Source: Hygrophila difformis
Taxonomy: Eukaryota > Streptophyta > Magnoliopsida > Lamiales > Acanthaceae
DNA length: 64,000 nt
Direction: 5' to 3'
NCBI GenBank assembly: GCA_030278955.1
Contig: JAOANR010000004.1
Location: 14,806,428-14,870,427, forward strand
The translations under genes were made by a program, and so were the position numbers. This document shows, in pieces, positions 21,901 to 33,792 of the stretch. The notes beneath the pieces are model-generated. The model saw only the letters and a program-made list of their open reading frames with translations. It did not search any database and was not told the DNA's origin. Within the stretch, counting starts at the first letter, position 1; every line of letters starts with the position of its first letter.

Positions 21901-24334
21901 AACAAAGAAGGATCATTTTCCTCTTCCTTTCATTGATCAAATGATTGAAAGATTATCTGGACATGCTTATTATTGCTTTCTAGATGGTTTTTCAGGATAT
22001 TTTCAGATTGCAATAGCACCGGAGGATCAGGAAAAGACTTCTTTCACATGCCCGTTTGGAGTGTTTGCTTTTAGAAGAATGCCCTTTGGACTTTGCAACG
22101 CCCCAACCACATTTCAAAGGTGTATGATGAGCATTTTTTCTGAATATGTTGAAAAAATCATTGAGGTATTTATGGATGACTTTAGTGTTCATGGTAATAG
22201 CTTTGATGAATGTCTCGGAAATTTGGCTTTGATTCTAAATCGATGCATTGAAACTAATCTTGTGTTGAATTGGGAAAAATGTCAATTTATGGTTGAACAA
22301 GGCATTGTTTTAGGTCATAAAGTGTCATCACAAGGTATAGAGGTAGATAAATCCAAAATTGATTTAATTGATGCTCTACCTTATCCTTGTTCTGTGCGAG
22401 AACTTCGTGGATTTTTAGGCCATGCAGGTTTCTATAGGCGATTCATCAAGGACTTTTCCAAGATTGGAGCACCATTGTTTCGATTGCTGCAAAAAGATGT
22501 GCCATTTGAGTTCAATGATCAATGCAAGCAAGCTTTTAACAAGTTGAAGGAACATCTCACAACCCCTCCAGTGATTCAACCACCAAATTGGGAACTACCA
22601 TTTGAGTTGATGTGCGATGCAAATGACACTGCTGTTGGGGCTGTTTTGGGACAAAGGATTGGAAGAGCATCCCATGTCATTTATTATGCTTCCCGAGCAT
22701 TGAATGGGGATCAATTAAATTATTCAACAACTGAAAAAGAAATGCTTGCTGTTGTTTTTGCTTTGGATAAATTTAGATTATATCTTTTGGGAACTAAAGT
22801 GGTTATTTTTTCTGATCATGCAGCATTGAGATATTTGATGGCAAAGAAAGAGGCCAAGCCAAGGTTGATTAGGTGGATTTTGCTTTTACAGGAGTTTGAT
22901 ATTGAAATTCGTGACAAAAAGGGAACAGAGAACTTAGTTGCTGATCACTTGAGTCGCATAATCACTGAGCCTAATGAGATCCCTATTCGGGAGTCCTTTC
23001 CTGATGAGCAACTTCTTTCTATCTCTGCTATTTCTCCTTGGTATGCTGATTTAGTCAATTTCTTGGTTACTAATGAATTTCCTACAGGTTGGCCTAAAGC
23101 AAAAAAGGACAAGCTCAAGAGTGATGCCAAATACTACATTTGGGATGATCCCTACCTTTGGAAACGTTGTGCTGATCAAGTTATTCGAAGGTGTGTTGAT
23201 GAAGGTGAGTTTCAATCCATTCTAGCATTTTGTCATTCTATGGCATGTGGTGGACATTTTGGACCTCAAAGAACTGCGAAGAGGGTGTTAGAAAGTGGAT
23301 TCTTTTGGCCTACTCTATTCAAAGATGCATATATATTTTGTAAATCATGTGATAGATGCCAAAGAGTAGGTAATATTTCTTCTCGTGATCAAATGCCTCA
23401 AACTCCTATGATGTTTCTTGAAATATTTGATGTTTGGGGTATAGACTTTATGGGTCCTTTTCCTAATTCACATGGTTATTTGTATATTCTCTTGTCTGTG
23501 GATTATGTGTCTAAATGGGTGGAAGCTAAAGCCACCCGGACTAATGATTCAAAAGTGGTTGCAGATTTCCTTAGGTCTAACATATTTGCTAGGTTTGGGA
23601 TGCCAAGAGCCATTGTGAGTGATAGAGGGACTCATTTTTGCAACAAGACCATCACAGCTCTTTTCAAGAAATATGGTGTTTTGCATAAAGTGTCAACCTC
23701 ATATCATCCACAGACCAATGGACAAGCAGAAGTGTCTAATCGGGAGATCAAGTCCATTTTGGAGAAAACGGTCCAACCAAATCGAAAAGATTGGAGCTTG
23801 AGACTAGATGATGCATTATGGGCCTACCGCACAGCTTACAAGACACCAATAGGGATGTCTCCCTATAGGTTGGTGTTTGGGAAACCATGTCATCTACCTG
23901 TGGAGTTACAACACAAGGCATTTTGGGCGGTACAAAAGTGCAACATGAGTCTTCAAGAGGCCGGGATCCAAAGGAAGTTGCAAATTCAAGAATTGGAAGA
24001 AATAAGAAATGAGGCATATGACAATGCCATGCTATACAAAGAGAAAAATAGAGTCTTCCATGATCAACAAATTTCCAGAAAAAGTTTTGAAGTTAGCCAA
24101 AAAGTTCTTCTATATCATTCAAGACTTAAACTTTTTCCTGGTAAGTTACGTTCTAGATGGATTGGTCCATTTGTTGTTACTAAAGTATTTTCTTATGGTG
24201 CAGTTGAAATTCAAAGCTTGAAGACGGAGAAGAAATTTTATTGTCAATGGGCACCGTCTCAAACCATATTATGAGGGATTTCCTATTGAGCCTATAGAAT
24301 TGGTGTCCCTTGTTGATGCACAAATTGGGAGATG
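18920..24334 (+). pseudogene. Athila gag-pol, one in-frame stop and a late frameshift
   Basis: The frame opens at the ATG at 18920 (the ORF is open from 18902) and stays in one phase to 24274 except for a TAG at 20333-20335. Gag has its capsid region up to about residue 300 and a CCHC knuckle (CGICTSSEHQTDAC, about 19903-19944). Pol follows: protease DLGA near 20820, reverse transcriptase FMDD near 22170, RNase H around 22610-22960, integrase HHCC near 23230-23360, and catalytic Asp, Asp, Glu with exactly 35 residues between the last two (about 23620-23730). FMDDFSVHG and [11 protein letters not shown] are Athila signatures. A one-base shift near 24240 alters the C-terminus, whose original frame ends at about 24334. 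The single TAG sits where a Gln codon is expected (CAG to TAG), so it is probably a mutation rather than a designed gag-pol boundary. Confidence 0.92.
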
Positions 24335-24559
24335 AATTTGGAAGAAGTCTAGCTCAAGGACTTTAAACAAAGCGCTTCTTGGGAGGCAACCCAAGCAATT
24401 TAACCATTTTGATACTATACATTTTGCTATTTTGATGAATATATTTTGGTATAATTTTGATATCTAAATACCATCTTATCAATGATTTTGTAGATGTGAA
24501 GATGGAATTTTGGATCAAGAAACAAGTGGTGATGTTTGAAGGGGGAATTTTCAGTGAAG

Positions 24560-24925
24560 GAGAGCATTGGTAGTCATGAGCATGATTAACTAGTATATAA
24601 CTTGCTAAATTTTAAAGAAAATTTCAAGTTGAATTTTCAGGAAGGAAGATACATGTTAATCATGCCCATGTTTAAGACCTTGGTAGAAGCCTGTGTTGGA
24701 AACCAAAATTTCAGGAAACCTCACTACCCTTAGTCATGGCCATGGATAAACTCCTGTTGCCTACATGTGCTTGGTCCCTTTTTGAGCTTAATTTTACAGG
24801 CAACCTCCCTATTGTTAGTCATGGTCATGATTAAGCTTCTTTTACTTTCCTGTGTCAATATGATTTGAAATGTATTTTTCTGGGCACCTCATTACCTTAG
24901 TCATGCCCATGACCAACTCACACCA
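24560..24925 (+). repeat. ~80-bp degenerate tandem repeats carrying TAGTCATG palindrome-like sites
   Basis: Five copies of a TTAGTCATGNNCATGA-type site lie at about 24571, 24655, 24731, 24816 and 24898. Partly conserved flanks (CAGGCAACCTC... before the site) give a unit of about 80 bp. Each site is related to the 20-bp palindrome of the LTR. The array lies between pol and ORF3, a region thought to drive ORF3 in Athila-like elements. Confidence 0.65.
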
Positions 24926-24959
24926 ATCCCCCTGAAATTACTTCACCCAAAAAATCACT

Positions 24960-25506
24960 TTCACCCATCTTAAAACAATTTTACAGACCATTCCCCCAAA
25001 ACTCATCCACTCCCGTCTACACCTTCCTCCAAATCGGCCAACACCGCCATCTTCAACGTCACTCCGATCGCCGCCCCTGTTCTCAGTCGCCGCAACCACC
25101 GCAGCGCCGCCGCCTGTCCATCCCAGCGCCGCCCGTTCTTCGCGAGTCCACCGGAGCGAGAGCAGCACCACCACCTTCTCCGCCTCTCTGTCTCTGTTTC
25201 GCGAGCGCCACCGCCGCCGCTCACTCCTGCCACCGCCGCCGCTGCTTCGCCAGCGCCGCCGCCCTTCCCTTCCTCCTTCCTTTTCGTGAACCCTATCGGC
25301 GCCACCCCTGTTCACGAACCCTTCACCCTCGTCCGGCCAATCTCCTCCGCGTTCGAGCCCTAGCTGCGCCACCGCCTCCGTTTCGTCCTCCAATCGCCGC
25401 CGCCCCTGTGCGAGATCCGGCAACCCACCTTTCTCTGCTCGATTCTGTTAGCACCGCCTGTGCCGCCTGCGCCACCGCTGCTTCTCTGCACCACCGTCCT
25501 CTTCCT
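24960..25506 (+). other. GC-rich leader-like segment before the env-like ORF, with splice donor
   Basis: About 480 bp (25010-25500) is rich in CCGCC and CGCC in an otherwise AT-rich element and abruptly ends at ACTG|GTAAATTC, a good splice donor. The start of ORF3 beyond the nested insertion is preceded by TTTTCTGTGTGCAG (acceptor, 44541-44554). I infer an untranslated leader exon for an ORF3 transcript; the chromovirus would then sit in its intron. The 161-codon minus-strand frame over this segment is a by-product of its composition. Confidence 0.45.
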
Positions 25507-25675
25507 CTGTGAAACTGGTAAATTCTTTACAATTTTATGGAAGCAGTGACTTGGGGATTGTTGTTGGTAGAATTTTCGGAGTTCAAGTTTGCAAGCAGGA
25601 CATACATTTGAGTTAATTGGTAATTGTGGAAATTGTGTTGTTCTATGTGAATTCTGGGATAATTGATAATTGTGG

Positions 25676-27195
25676 TGTAACACCCCGGTTTTTCGGACTC
25701 GCGGGTGTTACCGCCACACCTCCTAAATAAGACTCGATCTGACACATCGGCTTATTTAGGAGATGCTAAGGCTAGAATGAGTATATCAAATATTCATTTC
25801 AAACAATCATGCTTAAACAGAAAAGATATAATATTTCATATAACCAAAGATCGTTTCTCAAAACAACTTACAAAGAGGAATAACAACTAACTTTAATACT
25901 ATACATGTGATAGCAAAATCATAATACAACAGTAACAAAAGTTCTGACATCTTAAAAACTAATGAAAGTGCTTTACGCAGAAAACACGTAAGTGTAGTGC
26001 TCCCTTCCCCTGTCAGTCTTTAGTTTTACCCTGGAAGGAAAAAGGAATAAAGAAGAAAGATTATCAGCGACGGATTCGCTGGTAAGTTCCCTATACTCGG
26101 AACCAACGAACAGTCGAACAATTATAGACAGAACAAGGCTGCTTTCAGATCAATAATCCAGAGCTTAACAATAGGGGCAACACAATAATGGTTCTCTCAA
26201 ATTAGCAAACAGTAAGTCAACAATATCAATATTGATTTCGGAAGCAACCCGAAATACCCAACAAGGCAATTGCCGAAATATGAATAACCATCTCAATGGT
26301 TGCATGCATGTTAGAGGGATTCAGAATGAACCTCACAATACCGGTATCCTGACTAAATCTCGGGTCTCACCCGATCTCATTTAGATCAGGGGTCACTCTA
26401 TATGGCATTTTCCAGCGCCTACTGAACACGGGCCATCACACGACAGTCAACCTCAAATCATGCTTGTTATCTTATTAATTAATAGATAATTACCCTTTTA
26501 AGGGCGCCCGCAGGCCAAAGAGTCAACAACAAGATGGATTACCTCACCAGGTTCAACAAAGATCAACAATGAATTGGTCTCACTCATATTATGCCATTAA
26601 ACCCCTCGGCGGGATGGCTATAACCTATGTTGTCGTACATAGAGCATATAGTCAAATGATTATTTATACAGCGGATTCTACGTACATCAAAGGTAATTGA
26701 AACGAAGTCAAAATGAAATATGCGACGGAAACAAATGCAGCAGGAATAACAAGGCTATCAACTAAGCAATGATCAAGGAACGAGCAAGCGACAACGGATA
26801 TTGTAGGCCAATAAGAACCAATAAAAGCCTACTACTAGTAGGGCAAGAACGAAAAATAATGCCAACTACTAAAGCAGGAACAAAAATAAAGGCCTACTAC
26901 TAAGGCAAAGACAACCTAAATAAATAAGGAAAGCGGAAAAGGAAAGCCAAGCAAAGACAAATTAAATAAATAAATAAGGAAAGCCAATAAAAAAATAACA
27001 AGGGCAGAAAAGCATAGAGAACTTACTCTACTGCAAAATTTATACTAATACCGACGCCTAGCAGTTCCTTAGTGCCTCCCCGGCTACTACTCTGCTACAA
27101 AAAAAAAATTATTAAGGTCCCTCTTTTAAAAGAAAGACCGGGGCAACGCGAAGGCATCACCCCACTAGGCCGGGGCGACGCAAAAGCATCACCCC

Positions 27196-27249
<54 letters not shown>

Positions 27250-27891
27250 TTTTTAAAACTAATTAAGCTTACCTCATCACCTAGGTAAGCTTGATGCTGT
27301 AGAAAAATTAAATCAGGACAAGACTAAGGCGGTATATAAAGACAATTGGAGAAAGTATATGACAATTGATTTCCGATGTGGGACAAATTTCCTAGTATTA
27401 ATATTATCTGCTCGATGTGGGAAACTCTCCAGCTTAGTTTCCAATTCCCATTTGTAATGGGTACACTGGCTACGTCATCACTCATGCATTTTATTTGAAA
27501 AGTATTTTTTTTAATAAGATAATGACAACAACATTAATAGAGTGAGTAGCATGGTAATTATTATTATATATATTTTCTTTTTTAAAAAAAGACGTACATA
27601 ACCCTATTCTTACCTTATATATACACATATATAGATATTTAAAGAAAATTGTATCTAGTAATGATAATAAACAACTTTAAAAAATAGTGCTAAATTTTTA
27701 ATGGACATGTACTTATAGTAAAATGAAATAATTAAAAATCTAACCACACCCCTTCGTAAGATTTTAATAGCCTACAAATAAAATTAATTTCACAAAAATA
27801 ATAACGATAATATAATCTCATAGAATACAAATAATAATAATAACATTAATATAAATTGCGGGTAGAATATAATAAAATTCGGGATGTTACA
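25676..27891 (-). repeat. Chromovirus LTR 1 (3' LTR of the array)
   Basis: 2216 bp, TGTAACACCC to GGGATGTTACA on the plus strand. It contains an (AAT)n tract of about 53 bp near 27196-27248. It is the left edge of the array and, since the element points left, its 3' LTR. It differs from LTR 3 at about 30 positions by eye. Confidence 0.95.
25677..25765 (-). promoter_or_regulatory. Two U5 hairpins at the primer-site side of the LTR
   Basis: Stem 1 pairs 25677-25685 with 25703-25711 (9 bp, perfect). Stem 2 pairs 25717-25731 with 25751-25765 (15 bp, one change from perfect here, perfect in LTRs 2 and 3 at 33834-33848/33868-33882 and 41980-41994/42014-42028). In the genomic RNA these lie at the end of U5 just before the primer binding site. 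The related LTR at 61927 keeps both stems with different bases. Confidence 0.65.
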
Positions 27892-27904
27892 ATCTACCCC
27901 TCTT
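27892..27904 (-). other. Polypurine tract, internal copy A
   Basis: On the minus strand AAGAGGGGTAGAT directly precedes the LTR, as required for plus-strand DNA priming. The same tract adjoins LTR 2 at 36011-36023 for copy B. Confidence 0.85.
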
Positions 27905-28065
27905 AAGAAATGACTTCGTCCTCGAAGTCAATATTCCGTTCTTTTAAAAGAAAGGCAAGTATAAAAGCCAAAATAAAATTTGCCCAAAATTAGAGTCATA
28001 CCCTACTAAGAGCAACGCGGTAACGCTAGATGGGGTGTCATATCCTCTCCCACTTAAGATTCTAG

Positions 28066-31000
28066 TTATGCCCTCATAACTATATCGTTTTCGGCAAAAA
28101 GTTCCGGATACTTTTGCCGCATCTCAACTTCTGTTTCCCATGTTTGCTCTTCAGTGCCATGATTCGACCAAATAACTCTAACTAGGTGTATGGTCCTATT
28201 TCTCGTCTTTCGTTCCTTTGTGTCGACAATCCGAAGTGGTTTCTCTTCATAAGTAAGATCTTCATCTAAATTTATTGTTTCCGGCTGGAGAACATGTGCG
28301 GGATCGTGAACGTACTTCCGCAGTTGTGAGATGTGGAATACATCATGTACCACACTCAATGCTGGTGGTAGAGCAAGTTTGTAGGCGAGACTACCTACAC
28401 GCTCCAAAATCTCGTAGGGCACAATGAATCGCGGGCTCAGTTTCCCCTTTTTCCCGAAACGCATCACGCCGCGCATGGGAGAAATCTTCAACATTACTTT
28501 ATCACCAACTTTGAATTCAGCATCTTGTCGTTTGGGATCCGCGTAGTGTTTTTGGCGATCTTGAGCTGCTTTCATTTTTTGCCTGATGAGCTCGATTGCC
28601 TTTACCGTTTCATCCAATATATCAGGTCCTACTACCACTCCATCGTCGTCTTTGCTCCAACATAGTGGGCTTCGACAGCTTCGTCCATACAGGGCTTCAA
28701 ATGGAGACATGCCGATACTGGTATGATAGCTATTATTATAAGAGAACTCAATTAGAGGTAAATGAGTCTCCCAACTACCTTTGAACTCCAGTACGCAGGC
28801 TCTGAGCATATCCTCCAAAGTTTGGATGGTCCTTTCTGTTTGACCATCTGTCATTGGGTGGAAGGCGGTACTCATCTTGATCTTTGTACCCAATGCTGTT
28901 TGTAATTTCTGCCAAAAGTTGGAGATGAATCGATTATCGCGATCCGACACTATGTCGTGTGGAATTCCATGTCTTCAAACAACATTGTCAATGTAGGCTC
29001 TAGCCATCTAATCCATTGACCATGTGTTCTTCATGGGAATAAAGATAGCAGTTTTAGTCAAACGGTCGACTATCACCCATATTTTCTTCATACCCCGTGG
29101 GGTCGTGGATAACCCAGAGACGAAATCCATAGATATACTATCCCACTTCCATTTGGGTATTTCTAGGGGTTGTACCAATCCGAGTGGTTTCTTTCTTTCA
29201 GCTTTGACCTTCTGGCAAGTCAGGCACCTTGCCACAAATTCGGCTACTTCACGCTTCATTCTCGGCCACCAAAATGTTTTCTTCAAATCCTTGTACAACT
29301 TATCTCCTCCAGGATGCACTGAATAAGGTGTATCATGTCCTTCTTCCATTATCCTCTTCTTTAAATCCTCACACTTCTGCGGGATACACCATCTTCCTTT
29401 GTATCTAATACTTCCATCGTCATGGACCTTGAATTCAATGGCTTTTCCTTCATTTATCTTCTGCTTGATACGGTCCAGCTTGATGTCTCCGGGTTGGTTT
29501 TCGCGTATTTCATCGAACCAAGTAGGTTGGATTGTCATGGCGCTCAATATAGTGTGGACAGTACCCTGGTGGACAAGTTCGATGTCTAAATGCATCAAGT
29601 CCATGTAAAGCTCTGGTGGCACAATCCTTGTATTCATTAGGTGCGTCGACTTTCGACTCAAAGCATCTGCAACTACATTCGCCTTTCCTTCATGATAGGC
29701 GATGTCGAGGTCGTAATCTTTAATCAATTCGAGCCATCTTCTTTGGCGCATATTCAACTCCTTCTGAGTGAATATATACTTTAAACTCTTATGATCCGTG
29801 AAGATCTTGCAAGTTCGTCCATATAAGTAATGGCGCCAAATCTTTAATGCAAAAACGAACGCAGCTAACTCGAGGTCATGCGTTGGGTAATTTTCCTCAT
29901 GAGGTCGCAACTGCCTTGATGCGTATGAAATGACTTTTCCTTGTTGCATTAAAAACGCAACCCAAGCCACGCTTTGAGGCATCAGTATATATCTCGAAAT
30001 TATCTCCTTCCGTAGGTAAAGTCAAAACTGGTGCAGTTGTTAACCTTCGTTTCAGCTCATGGAATGCACTCTCACATTCGGGAGTCCAATCATACTTTAA
30101 TCCCTTCTTCAACATCTGTGTCAATGGCCTTGCAATCTTCGAAAAATCCTTAACGAAACGTCTGTAATAGCCAGCTAGGCCAAGAAAACTTCGTATCTCC
30201 GTTTGATTGGTTGGCCTTGGCCATTCAGATACTGCAGAAATCTTTAGAGGATCTACCGCTACTCCTTCAACTGACACCACATGCCCTAAAAAGGCTACTT
30301 TATCTAGCCAAAACTCGCATTTAGAGAGTTTGGCATAGAGTTGGTGGTCTCTTAAGATTTGTAAGACTTCTCGTAGGTGTTGGGCATGTTCTTCTTTGTC
30401 CTTCGAGTAGACTAATATGTCATCTATAAATACGAAAACACACGTATCCAATAACTTCCTAAAAACGTTATTCATGAGGCCCATAAATACTGCAGGCGCG
30501 TTTGTCAACCCAAAAGACATCACTGTGAACTCATAATGTCCATAACGGGTTCGAAACGCGGTCTTCGGTATATGCTTCTCAGCAACCCTTAACTGGTGAT
30601 ATCCAGATCGAAGATCTATTTTCGAAAACACTTTCGCACCTCGGAGTTGATCAAACAAATCCTCTATCCTTGGCAAAGGATATTTGTTCTTAATAGTCAC
30701 TTGATTTAGGCCTCTATAATCAATACATAACCTCAATCCGCCATCTTTTTTCTTGACAAAAAGAACTGGTGCACCCCACGGAGATGTACTGGGGCGGATG
30801 TAGCCCTTCTTAAGCATGTCTTCTAACTGCTCCTTTAGCTCTTTCATCTCAGCTGGGGCCATGCGATAAGGAGCTTTAGAAATGGGCTCTGTTCCAGGCA
30901 CTAAATCAATAGTAAACTCTACTTCCCGAGCTGGGGGCAAGCCAAGAATCTCATCTGGAAAGACATCTTGATATTCCCTTACTATCGGTATTGTATTGAT

Positions 31001-32845
31001 CTCTTTTTCTTCAACTTGCATGTTATGTACATAACATGCATACAATGGGTAACCCGTTTTCAGTAAAGTCCCCAATTGTAGGGCTGATACTATTTTTATG
31101 CACGGCTTCATAGGTTGTGCATAATAGAACACCTTATCACCCTTTGGGCTCCGGAGTGCGACTTTCTGCTTTTGGCACTCAATCTTCGCCTTATATAGTG
31201 CCAACCAATCCATTCCCAGAATTACATCGAAATTCGATAAAGGGAACTCAGTTAAGTTAGATGGGAACTCAATGTTGTTAATCAGCAAAGGGACCTGAGA
31301 GTACTGTTTAGAGCAAGGGACTATTCCTCCAGATGGTAGAGAGATTCCAAACGAAATTGTATTAGGTTTAGAGAGTCCTAGTTGGGATACTATGTTCGAG
31401 GATATAAAAGAACAACTAGCTCCTGAATCAAATAACGCCTTAATAGGAGTACTGGAAATTGTAAGCGTACCAGTCATCACGTTTCCATGCTCAGGCACAT
31501 CGGCTTGGTTTAACACATTAAGTCGTCCCACTGGCTGTTGTTGCGGCTGTGTAGGGTTGTTACGGTTCCCATTACGTCCATCTCCTGTATCTCGTATATT
31601 CTGCCTCTGGATTCCATTTCCACGATCATTCCTAGGGCGATCTCCCCTGTTATTGCCTTGATTACTTTCCAAATCATCCCTTTTTGTAATCCTGTCAAGA
31701 CGAGTAAAGCAAGTGACTCGTTGATGACCTTCCCGACCACATCTATAGCAAGAATTTCTTCCAGGGCATGCTTGGCATAGATGGCGTCTCTGGCATTTGG
31801 GGCATGGAGAAGGAAGTGGCTCATTCCTGCTAACAGGTGGACGAGTGTCGATGCCACGATCATTTCTCCTACCATCTCGATCTCTTCCTCGGTTTCTGTT
31901 GTCGTCCCTCCGACCAAAATATCCTCGTTTGTTCTGGTTAGACTCTTGCTGCTGGAACTTGTTGCTGGCTTCTGCTCCACTAAACTTTCTCTTTTGCTGC
32001 AGAATTCGAGACATAGTGACTGCTCGATCATAGACCTTTTGAAGGCTTGTAAACTGTTTCCCTCCAAATGCTTCACGGATTGAAAAATTCAATCCTAGCT
32101 CAAACCTCTGAGCTCTCGTTTCGTCAGTGGAAGCTAAGTCTGGTGCAAACCTCAATAATTCTAAAAATTTGGCGTGATACTCTTGCACACTCAAGTTTCC
32201 CTGTCGCAGAGTCATGAATTCTTCATATTTGGCTTACTTCACACTTGCCACAAACTGTTCCCAGTAGTAAGTATCTCTCTCATTGGCTATTAATTCTTCA
32301 TGAGTCCGCCACCATGCATCAGCTTCACCCCTCATATAGTATGAGGCAATATGAACATCTTGTTCCTCAGGACATTGTGTAGCATTCAAAAGTTTCTCGA
32401 ATGTCCTAATCCAGTCCTCTAGTCGTGTTGGATCCTCTTGTCCCTCATACATTGGTGGATTGTAATGTGCCACTAAGCTCAAGTAGTTAGTAGGTTGGGT
32501 GGGTTGAGGAGTGGCCTGATTCTGGACGGCAGCTCCCAAAGTAGCCAACAGTTGTTGCATCATTGCCATGGGGTCTGCCTGTGGAGGGGGTGCCACATTG
32601 TCTCCTTCTGGTGGGACTTGGTCAGGCTGTCCTTGGGCCTGATTGACGTTTTCGTTAAGTCCGTTTGGATTCTCAAGAGGTTGGGCATCCATCGGAAGCT
32701 CAGCTGGAGGCAGAGGTGGTTGATCGTTTATTTGGTTCCTTCTATTCTCTTCAGTTGGGACCACCGGTCGTCTATGTCGGTAGTTCCTGGTGTTTCTAGA
32801 TATCGAGTCTTCGGGGACAGAGTTGATCCTATCACCACGTACCAT
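28066..32845 (-). pseudogene. Chromovirus gag-pol, internal copy A (broken)
   Basis: The gag start is probably the ATG at 32845. Gag carries a CCHC knuckle ([14 protein letters not shown]); then come protease DSGA, reverse transcriptase FIDD, RNase H, integrase with HHCC zinc site and Asp/Asp/Glu (last two 35 apart), a GPY-like module and a C-terminal chromodomain-like stretch (VRVIWSNHG...ETEVEM), which place it in the Tekay/Del clade. Lesions are an in-frame TAA at 32236-32234, a one-base homopolymer frameshift at 29951-29955, and in-frame TAG (29010-29008) and TGA (28977-28975) ahead of the integrase core. A 27-bp in-frame deletion near 32253 is private to this copy. It cannot make a full polyprotein. 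Confidence 0.93.
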
Positions 32846-33093
32846 TCTGTGGAGAGTGACTATTAGTACTACCTCATTAAGTGAGTTAAGGACAAAAATA
32901 TATAACAACAAAGTCCTGGGCCCGAAGGCTGCCTACGTACCCTTTTTAGGGGGATCAAGGACCAACGTAGTTCTGATTTATATACAAAAGTCACCTAGAT
33001 CTATATAAGGTTAGCAAAATAGTGGCCAGATAATAAGCAAAATATGGCCTATAGCAAAACTATACAGAAGTGTCAAAACATCTAGTAGTCGAG

Positions 33094-33594
33094 CTAAACA
33101 CTGTGTGGAGTAGGGCCACCCAGGACACAGATCGGAGAGCCTGGGGGCGTGGGTGTGTGCGCTGAACCAACACTCTCATCCGGGTCCTCCTCTCCTGGAT
33201 CCTCAGGGTCCTCCTCGTGATGAGTGGGGCTCCCACTGTGATGTCGCTTTGGCTGGGGCTGAGGGCCGCAATGAGGGGGCCAGTCTCGTCGCGCTGAAGG
33301 TCGGACGGCTGCCAACGGGGCTGCAATCACAGGTGGGGGCGGTATAGCTGGAGCAACGGGTCTCGCCGGCGTAATGGGCCCTGCAACTGGCCCATCGTAG
33401 GGTAGCTGGCCATGTAATGCAGTATAAAGTCGATGCTCGGCATCGACCCGTCGAAACCTCTCCTGTCGTGCTTCTTCTTCAGCCCTACGCAGTCTGACCC
33501 TCAACTCTCGGACTTCATACCTCAACTCCGCGTTCTCAGATATCAGTGTAGTCAGTGCAGCGACCGTCCGATGTGGATCGTTTGGAGAAGTCAT
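33094..33594 (-). CDS. Extra ORF upstream of gag, copy A: coiled-coil, proline-rich protein
   Basis: A 166-codon frame lies between the primer binding site and gag, on the same strand. Residues about 10-60 form a charged heptad pattern (ENAELRYEVRELRVRLRRAEEEA) expected of a coiled coil. The middle is Pro/Ala-rich, and the C-terminal third is acidic (EEDPEDPGEEDPDES). It is open in both copies although gag and pol are broken. I know no function for it. It could be a small accessory protein of this chromovirus lineage or an upstream frame that regulates gag translation. Confidence 0.6.
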   Translation of the reverse strand: MTSPNDPHRTVAALTTLISENAELRYEVRELRVRLRRAEEEARQERFRRVDAEHRLYTALHGQLPYDGPVAGPITPARPVAPAIPPPPVIAAPLAAVRPSARRDWPPHCGPQPQPKRHHSGSPTHHEEDPEDPGEEDPDESVGSAHTPTPPGSPICVLGGPTPHSV

Positions 33595-33776
33595 TTTCTA
33601 CAATAGTTAAATACTGAGTGTAAAGTTACTTGCCTAGATAGCAGTATGTATGTGTCCCCAAATCACCCCAGTGTCATGCATTGCAATGTAATGCAAAATT
33701 TGAAAGAGTAGAATCCCTAAGAAGATGTCGTAAGTTAAATTTACATATATAGAAAATATGCTGAAAAATAATTGGA

Positions 33777-33789
33777 GGCTCTGATACCA
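33777..33789 (-). other. Primer binding site, copy A (initiator tRNA-Met type)
   Basis: On the minus strand TGGTATCAGAGCC starts 3 bp after the LTR end, matching the 3' end of plant initiator tRNA-Met, the usual primer of chromoviruses. Confidence 0.92.
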
Positions 33790-33792
33790 CTC

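Noticed and set aside
24938..25423. 161-codon minus-strand frame in the GC-rich Athila segment
   Set aside because: Its Gly/Arg-rich product follows from the CCGCC composition, and it runs against the element without a start context.
31510..32076. 188-codon minus-strand frame overlapping chromovirus gag (and its twin at 39629-40195)
   Set aside because: It is an alternative frame over the gag and zinc-knuckle region and has no domain of its own.
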